In this document: positions 58,271 through 64,000 of the stretch, piece by piece
How the letters are laid out: every line of letters starts with the position of its first letter
Numbering within the stretch: the stretch's first letter is position 1
Source of the DNA: Chrysogorgia sp. JL179-B06
Taxonomy: Eukaryota; Cnidaria; Anthozoa; Scleralcyonacea; Chrysogorgiidae
DNA: 64,000 bases
Direction of reading: 5' to 3'
Assembly (NCBI GenBank): GCA_035772405.1
Contig: JAYKKM010000439.1
Location: 10,891,501-10,955,500 of the forward strand
Notes under the pieces: model-generated
Told to the model about the DNA's origin: nothing
Database searches by the model: none
Seen by the model: the letters and a program-made list of their open reading frames with translations, nothing else
Made by a program: the position numbers and the translations under genes

Positions 58271-60264
58271 TAAATATGGAAGAGCTGTAAATTATTATTC
58301 CTCGTTGTTTTAAGATTTCTTTCAAATAAAACAAACTTAATTTTCGATTCATTAGCACTGTAATTACGCATGTAGTAAAAAACCATTGTTGTCTTTTGTA
58401 GCTGAGGGTGTTTCACCGTGGTATCCAAATGGGATCTGGTGATCAAATGCGCCTTTGTTATTGGTTAACTTGCTCATGAATTATTAATAAATGTGAGATC
58501 ATTATATAATCCACCTGAGTTCGCTATCCAATATTAGTATAAATACATTAATTAGGTGATTATAGAAATTGCGTGCGCTGATTGGTCGAGCTACCTCGGA
58601 TTATTTCTCGATAATCACGTCCAGCGTTTTTTCAAGATAGCCGCCAGCCGATTTGTCAAAGTGACAGGAGAAAAAAGTCAAGAAACTAGTATTTTTGAAG
58701 GAAATGCTGTTCCTAAGAGTGGGAAAATATGTATTTATACTAAAACAATTATTCACCTCAGGCTCAGTGAATATCGGTGAATAAAAACCTCGACTTCGTC
58801 TCCGGTGAATAATTGTTAATTGTTATCGTTATTATTATTACCATTATGAAAAAAAGTTTACCTTTTCTAGTGCACCAACAGGATGTAAAGTTACAGAACG
58901 CACGATCTCGCAATCAGCTTGAATCCACAAGAAAAAACTTTCCATTTTCAAAAGTTCGGGAAAAACATCTACATGTCCAGTGTCGCGTATTCTCTCAATT
59001 ACTATATATTAAATTCAAAAACGAAAATGAAAGATAGTTTGCATCAAAAACATATTCGAGGACATTTCGCGCAATTTGTATATAAATATCGGTTGTGCAT
59101 GGTGCTGGGGAATCAATTTCTCCCGGGGCACTCTGTGTCCCCTCGTTATATAGCATCGTTAAAGCCAGTTCGAGACATCGACGGAAATGAGGAAGATATT
59201 TTTACTTGGCTTAAATATGACATTTGGATATTTGGATATATGAGAGGACATTTGGATATTTGTCAAAAAATGTTTCATATAAATTCGACAAAAGAAAGTT
59301 CGTATGATTTGAAATATTTTAAACTAAGGTTTCCGCATATAGCAACAGTGCATGTCATGGTCGCCAGATAACTATAACTCTAGGTAGAATTAATTTTTAT
59401 GAAATAAAATATAATTTATCGCGATTGATATAGGGAACAAACGTAAGTTGGTGGGGCAGTGACATAAATATTTTCCTAGAAAGTAACAGCCCTCCCACCC
59501 TTCCGGTAAATGTTTTAAGTTCCCTAATTACATAGTTATAGTCTAGAATAAACATAAAACGTAGACTTACTTTTGTCTTGAATAGATTTCTCAACCGGTG
59601 ATAGATTCTATTGAATAAAATCGTGAACTATGAATATGGTGATATCATTGCAAATTATTATAATAACTTTGCATTATGATATTACAGAGTATCTCACTGG
59701 TCAACAGAAGGTAATAGCGATGTTTCATGTTGATAAAATACCGATCTCTGGTATATTAATAACAATTATTACATCACATGAAACATCGCTATAAAAGTTG
59801 TGCAGCGAAATAATATTCAATAATTCCAATATGATAATTGGAAAATTCGTATGTCCAATAATTAATTCTATAATTAGTATAGCGTTTATTGACGTGGGAT
59901 TGGTGGGAAAGTAACTATTAATTCTTGATAACTTTTTGTCGTTTTAACCTATTTTGATAAAAAATTTAAATATTGTATGTTCCATGAAATTCCTTTTATT
60001 TAAAATTCCTTCATATGCTCAAAAAATCCTCACATTTCCTTCGAAATTTCAATTCCTTCAAAATTCTTTCATTTCTTAAAAAAATTATTTTGGAATTAAG
60101 GAAAAATCCTTCAAAGTGGAAGCACTGACATGGCTGAACGAAGTACGCGTAAAAGAAAGATTGGAGGATCGTTGTGTGTCCGGCTAAATTCACGGAAGAA
60201 CAAGGGCTGTATCTGCAATTTCATAACATTAACTTATGAACTGTTGTTACACAACTAAACTTAC
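58271..60264. other. AT-rich stretch, repeats but no recognised gene
   Basis: The segment 58550-58825 (TGATTGGTCGAG, AACAATTATTCACC, GGTGAATAATTGTTA) looks like a decayed inverted-repeat element. A 150-codon plus-strand frame at 58919-59371 has no recognisable domain. A foldback (TAGCGATGTTTCATGT / ACATGAAACATCGCTA) lies at 59719-59793. A plus-strand frame from 60131 (MAERSTRKRKIGG...) is short and unsupported. Confidence 0.4.
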
Positions 60265-61005
60265 CTGCGAGGTTTCGTGGGCCAGGAGCAGCAAATCTAT
60301 ACCTGTAATCCTAGTCAGATCTTCTGGAAGGGGCTGTTGACCTTGATCAAGAACCATAGTTTGCTGAGGAATATAGCTCGTTGTTGGAAAAACTGGCGGA
60401 AAATTTATGTTGCCTGCTGAAGAACTTTGGGTAAGCGCAGATGTTTCGTGATTATCAGGTTCAGATGGAATAAAACCCTGAACTTGATAAGATACATCAT
60501 GTAGTAAAGCAGTACTGTTAAGGTTTACTTGGTTGTCAGACAGCTGGTATGAGGATGGAATTGAACTAAAGAAGGATGTTTGAAGACCATTGGGAGGTCC
60601 AAGTGACATTGGTGTAGCATTTGCATTGGTGGAGTTTAGTATTGTTGCGGATTTTGTGGGGCTGGCGTCTGCTGGAAAATCTAGTCCACGAGTCAAACCA
60701 GAAAGGACTTTCGTCAGCAGCGCTCTATCTGCCAATAATGATTGGATGATCGAGTGTGCAGCGGTAGAATCATCATTGACAGCCGGGAAATTGCTATTAC
60801 TACGACTCACAATGTTTGTTTGTTCGCCTAAGGCACGATGGTTCTCAGTTGATGTGGTTACTTCTTCCACATTCACTTGTTGGGGAGAAACAGGCAACGT
60901 TTCAACTGAACTATATGGAGAAACCTGCAGGATCATGGGATGTTTAGGAAGAATCAGTCTTTGTCTTTTATGTGCAGGAGGTGCCATGCCGTTGGTTGCT
61001 GTAAC
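60265..61005 (-). CDS. internal exon of an unrecognised gene
   Basis: 741 bases, exactly 247 codons, between a splice acceptor (CTTATGTAG at 61006-61014) and a donor (CGCAG|GTAAGT at 60264). It reads VTATNGMAPPAHKRQRLILP then a Ser/Thr/Pro/Gln-rich, low-structure stretch (SIIQSLLADRALLTKVLSGL, QTSFFSSIPSSYQL, LPEDLTRITGIDLLLLAHET). No domain is recognised. A basic KRQR near the start could be a nuclear signal. The exon is in compatible phase with the one at 62846-63087 on the same strand, so both may belong to one gene. The following exon, beyond 60264, was not found. Confidence 0.55.
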
Positions 61006-61963
61006 CTACATAAGATATAATTCAACAGTCAACTTTAATTATTTTGCATGGGGGCAGACCGGATGGCGAACGTGTATGGGCCGTTCACAAAACATAACAT
61101 ATGGACTTAATATATAGTATGTATTACATATAAGGTCATATAAGAAGAGCAAATACATTGCCGTAACGAGCAAATACATTGTCGGCCTGATATGCCCAAA
61201 TACATATAGAGCCTTAACTTTCATATATGTTCTGCGCATCCCATAAGGGTTAAGTCCCACGTTAATCTATAAGTTTGGACAACTAAGTAGGGGAGTCTCC
61301 CGGAGTTGGAGTTTGAAAATGGATGGTTTAGATTTGGGGTTAGGATTATGGTACGAATACTTGTTTCCATTTATCAAACTGACGTGACGTTTTTCCTTAA
61401 TTATTTCTTATTTTTCGGGTTCGGATTAGTGTTTTCGTACGGTTAGTTTTAACTTTTTTGGTTTGTTTTATGCTTAGGATTATTATTTTTTGTTAGAGTA
61501 AGGTTTAGTGCTCGGCATTTGTTGATAACATTTGTAATAAAATGACGTCACGTCATTTTCATAGATGGAGACTAGTAGATGTAGCCATAAGGAAACAATT
61601 GAATGAAAAAACCCGCAGGGGTATATAGTTAGGTGGGCTAATCATAATTAACTCTAATCCTAACCCCAATAAGCTCGCTTTTACAATTATTACCAACGTC
61701 ATTATTACCAACCTATTAGCAAGATCTCACTTGTTATGTCTTTGGAATAGAGTCGAAATATTACCACCCATATATTATGTCTTATCTTGTTATTAATTTG
61801 AATACAAGTCATAAGATGACGTTTTTAGGTTTATGTTTTATTCTTTATTTCTTCAAATTGTCGGTCGGTCATGGTTATTAGAAATAGGGTATAAGTACAC
61901 GACTATCTCCTACAGGATGTGTTTAATATTCTTTAACATTTTTGTGTTAAACCGATGTGGTTA
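61006..61963. other. putative intron sequence
   Basis: No coding pattern. GGGGTTAGGATTA at 61335 and CTAATCCTAACCCC at 61654 are telomere-like words in inverted positions and may be the core of another old foldback. Confidence 0.4.
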
Positions 61964-62622
61964 AGCCGGTTTTCCACAAGGCGAATTCGTTCGCGCGAAT
62001 CGACTTTTTTCGCCGTAGTGCATGCGCACCAAAACGGTGTCCTTCCGTTTGAGCGAAAAAAGTCGAAACGCTTCAAATAGAAAGTTGGATCGGATCCTAC
62101 TTTTTCGCGGCATACAGCGACGAAAGCACATTTAACCAATCAAATGTCGAGGAATTTTTATTAGTTTTATTCAACATGGCGGCGGAATTTTGCTCGCAGT
62201 CTTTGCAGGGAGTTCAAGCTAATGCACTGCAAAATGTTTTCAACTCCAACAATTCCAACTATAGTAGTCTGTATCTGCAGTTCAATCCCAGGAGCAAAAT
62301 CGGCAACAACAGTCGTTTATAGACGAAGTCGAATTAAGATGAACAACAAGTGCCTGTTGAAGAACAGCTTGCGAGGTTTGTGGAACAACTATATAGATAA
62401 CGATAACCGTGATGTAAATGAACCTGTAAGATTTGACAAATAAGTTTTCTTGGAAGAGATACGGAAATATCGATCCATATATACTGTATAGCCATCTTTG
62501 TTTTCAAATTTTGGCGCCGTTCGCATATTTTCTCAGTGGAAATTGGACGAATGTTCGCGCGAATATTTTCGCCGCGAAAGAAGTCCATTCGCGCGAACGA
62601 ATTCGCTTAGTGGAAACCGGCT
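61964..62622. mobile_element. Harbinger-like element with remnant reading frame
   Basis: Inverted ends AGCCGGTTTTCCACAAG / GTGGAAACCGGCT continue into GCGAATTCGTTCGCGCGAAT and its inverse, and are flanked by TTA (61961-61963, 62623-62625). The interior starts a plus-strand frame at about 62175 (MAAEFCSQSLQGVQANALQN), which stops after about 48 residues. A later frame, VPVEEQLARFVEQL, hints at a lost coding region. Non-autonomous. Confidence 0.75.
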
Positions 62623-62845
62623 TTACGCGGATTCCACCTCCCCTGGCTAACCCTCCTGGTCAGAGCGCGATGGTTGTATTATAGGCATACAAAATACAGG
62701 CGTATTTTGTATTAAACAAGCAATGGAATGGGACGGAATCACATACTGTAAAACGTCTGTAACGGAGGCTACAAATACTATCATGGGTATGTGAATTACT
62801 TTATTTTATTATAAAAGTATTATAATTATCAGGTTTCGACATTAC

Positions 62846-63087
62846 CTCTGCTTCAGTTGCAAAGCGAATATAAAGTTTCCCTTGTCCAAGATTGCTGTAA
62901 TAAATCTCTTTGGGTTTGTACAAAGAATATGCCACGTTCAAGGCTTGTAACTTATTGCTTTTGTCAGCTCTCATTAGCAAATATCGCTCATTTCGAAGTG
63001 TTGGGTAAATTTCCACAAGTTTATTCTTGAACTGCTCGGACGTCATTGCGAAAGGAAATTCAATTTTCCCTTTTGCGTTGAGAAATT
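62846..63087 (-). CDS. upstream exon of the same unrecognised gene
   Basis: Acceptor AATTTGTAG at 63088-63096, donor GCAGAG|GTAATG at 62845. The frame reads FLNAKGKIEFPFAMTSEQFK, NKLVEIYPTLRNERYLLMRA, LQALNVAYSLYKPKEIYYSN and LGQGKLYIRFATEAE. The FPF ... KLxxIYPxLR ... GxGKLYIR wording reminds me of a little-studied invertebrate family with G-x-x-x-x-YIRP near the N-terminus, but I cannot name it. The exon ends in phase 0, matching the start of the exon at 61005. Confidence 0.5.
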
Positions 63088-63195
63088 CTACAAATTTAAG
63101 AATAGTTAATTCCTAGAAATTATCATCAATTCATCATTAAAGATGTCTAAGGTGAATTATTCAGGATATTTGGCAATTAATTTCTCTGTGATATA

Positions 63196-63659
63196 CAGTG
63201 TGTATAAAAAAAGAAGTCTGAGCCACAGATCAGATGCGTAAAAAACACGGTCTAAACGTAATTGACCGGGCTTGCCCGCCTAACCGGGCTAGCAAGTCAA
63301 AGCTCAGTACACGCGACAATATTTGTCTTGACCAATATTTTTTGGACAACTTTTCCTTTCACAAGTTGTGTTTGTTCATGTTTGGTTAAAAATTGAAAAC
63401 ATACTCGTAAAAACGTGATTTCTGGCATCGTGGGAAAATAATTGCAGTTAGCTCGTTAAACACACCAGCCCGGGTAGGCGGGCTAGCTTGCCTCCATATA
63501 AATTAAACACTCGCTATGCATGGTGAAAGTATTTAAAAGCTTTTTCTCTTCCTATGACTCAGAGGTGTCAATAGGTCTTCAGTTCAAACTGCCACCGTAG
63601 CTTGTTTTAAAAGAATACTAATTAATTTTCTAAATGTTTCGTTTTTTTTATACACACTG
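63196..63659. mobile_element. Tc1/mariner-like MITE, CAGTGTGTATAAAAAA family, second copy
   Basis: Same ends and landmarks as 8027-8311 (GAGCCACAGATCAGATGCGT, AAAGCTTTTTCTCTTCCTAT), flanked by TA. About 180 bases longer than the other copy. The extra interior holds inverted words GGGCTTGCCCGCCTAACCGG and CCCGGGTAGGCGGGCTAGC. Confidence 0.85.
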
Positions 63660-63909
63660 TATGTGTCGGTTATGAAATCTTATTCATCTTGGGCACATAC
63701 CACAAATGCCCCTCCAAAAGGTTGGTGAAAAATTCATGTCTTGTTGTAACGATCTAATACTACTTTGCAATCAAATTAGCAATACCTATAGTCTCTCAAA
63801 TGCAGCCTGGTTTTCAACCATATTTTAAAATTAATTCTCCAGTTTTTGCCTAGTCTAATAATTGCTCTCAAAATACTGGAAATACTATTTCAGAATGTAA
63901 TGGATTTCA
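63660..63909. other. no gene seen
   Basis: AT-rich sequence without coding pattern or clear repeat structure. Confidence 0.4.
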
Positions 63910-64000
63910 GGCAACGGCAGCACTACACTAGCATCTCGGGGTTGCGGGTTCAATTCTAGCCGGAAGGACTTGATGTTGCATCTTTCACAACTGGTCTCGG
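63910..64000 (+). mobile_element. tRNA-derived SINE, cut by window end
   Basis: GCAGCACTACACTAGCATCT, B box GGTTGCGGGTTCAATTCT, CCGGAAGGACTTGATGTTGC and CACAACTGGTCTCGG follow the 4555 SINE from its anticodon region into the body. The A-box region is degraded. Confidence 0.7.

Noticed and set aside
58919..59371. 150-codon plus-strand frame
   Set aside because: No domain, no convincing splice or start context and no neighbour support. Length alone is not enough in a window of this size.
60131..60240. Plus-strand first exon starting MAERSTRKRKIGG
   Set aside because: An attractive basic start, but only about 40 residues, no clear donor and no downstream exon on this strand.

Overview
This window is nuclear DNA of an animal. 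The evidence is an intron-split gene for translation initiation factor eIF2B subunit beta, with GT/AG splice sites throughout. Around it are Penelope, Ty3, CR1/L2-like, hAT, Harbinger-like and Tc1/mariner elements, tRNA-derived SINEs, long TA microsatellites and a leucine-rich-repeat (NLR-type) exon. The overall flavour is a marine invertebrate, and a cnidarian (anthozoan) seems most likely: a multi-copy gene family remembered mainly from cnidarian assemblies is present, along with foldback repeats of a kind seen there. A sponge is not excluded. The base composition is AT-rich with sharp GC-rich islands.

Layout. 1-12 kb is a graveyard of mobile elements. A ZMYM1-like hAT transposase is split in two by about 4 kb of TA arrays, SINE copies, a mariner-type foldback element, a Penelope GIY-YIG fragment and a small inverted-repeat element. 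12.2-32.5 kb is EIF2B2 on the + strand: eleven exons are recognised, with introns of up to 5 kb packed with foldback elements, minisatellites and a non-LTR fragment. 32.8-34.6 kb is a decayed Ty3-type retrotransposon on the minus strand with a probable LTR. 35.9-37.9 kb is a decayed minus-strand copy of the multi-copy family, split by a plus-strand LINE. 39.4-43.7 kb is a GC-rich block of nested tandem repeats without convincing genes. 43.9-46.9 kb is a nested set: a structurally complete IS630/Tc1-like transposon sits inside a CR1/L2-like LINE, which sits inside a repeat whose uninterrupted sister copy lies at 42.4 kb.

46.9-51.3 kb is the most unusual part. It is a compact, AT-rich run of small minus-strand reading frames with overlapping ends and no obvious introns. 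Most look like divergent tandem paralogues of one 80-115 residue protein family. Also present are a small Cys-rich protein and a reading frame with a HLQG motif reminiscent of HUH/CRESS-type Rep proteins. It looks like an endogenous virus-like or compact mobile cassette that is partly decayed. I cannot name it.

51.3-64 kb holds foldback elements, a long minus-strand LRR exon (about twelve 56-residue double-LRR units, probably the LRR exon of an NLR-like gene), and two exons in compatible phase of an unrecognised minus-strand gene (60.3-63.1 kb). It also holds a Harbinger-like element and, at the very edge, another SINE. Apart from EIF2B2 and perhaps the LRR gene and the two-exon gene, nearly everything here is mobile or repeat-derived.
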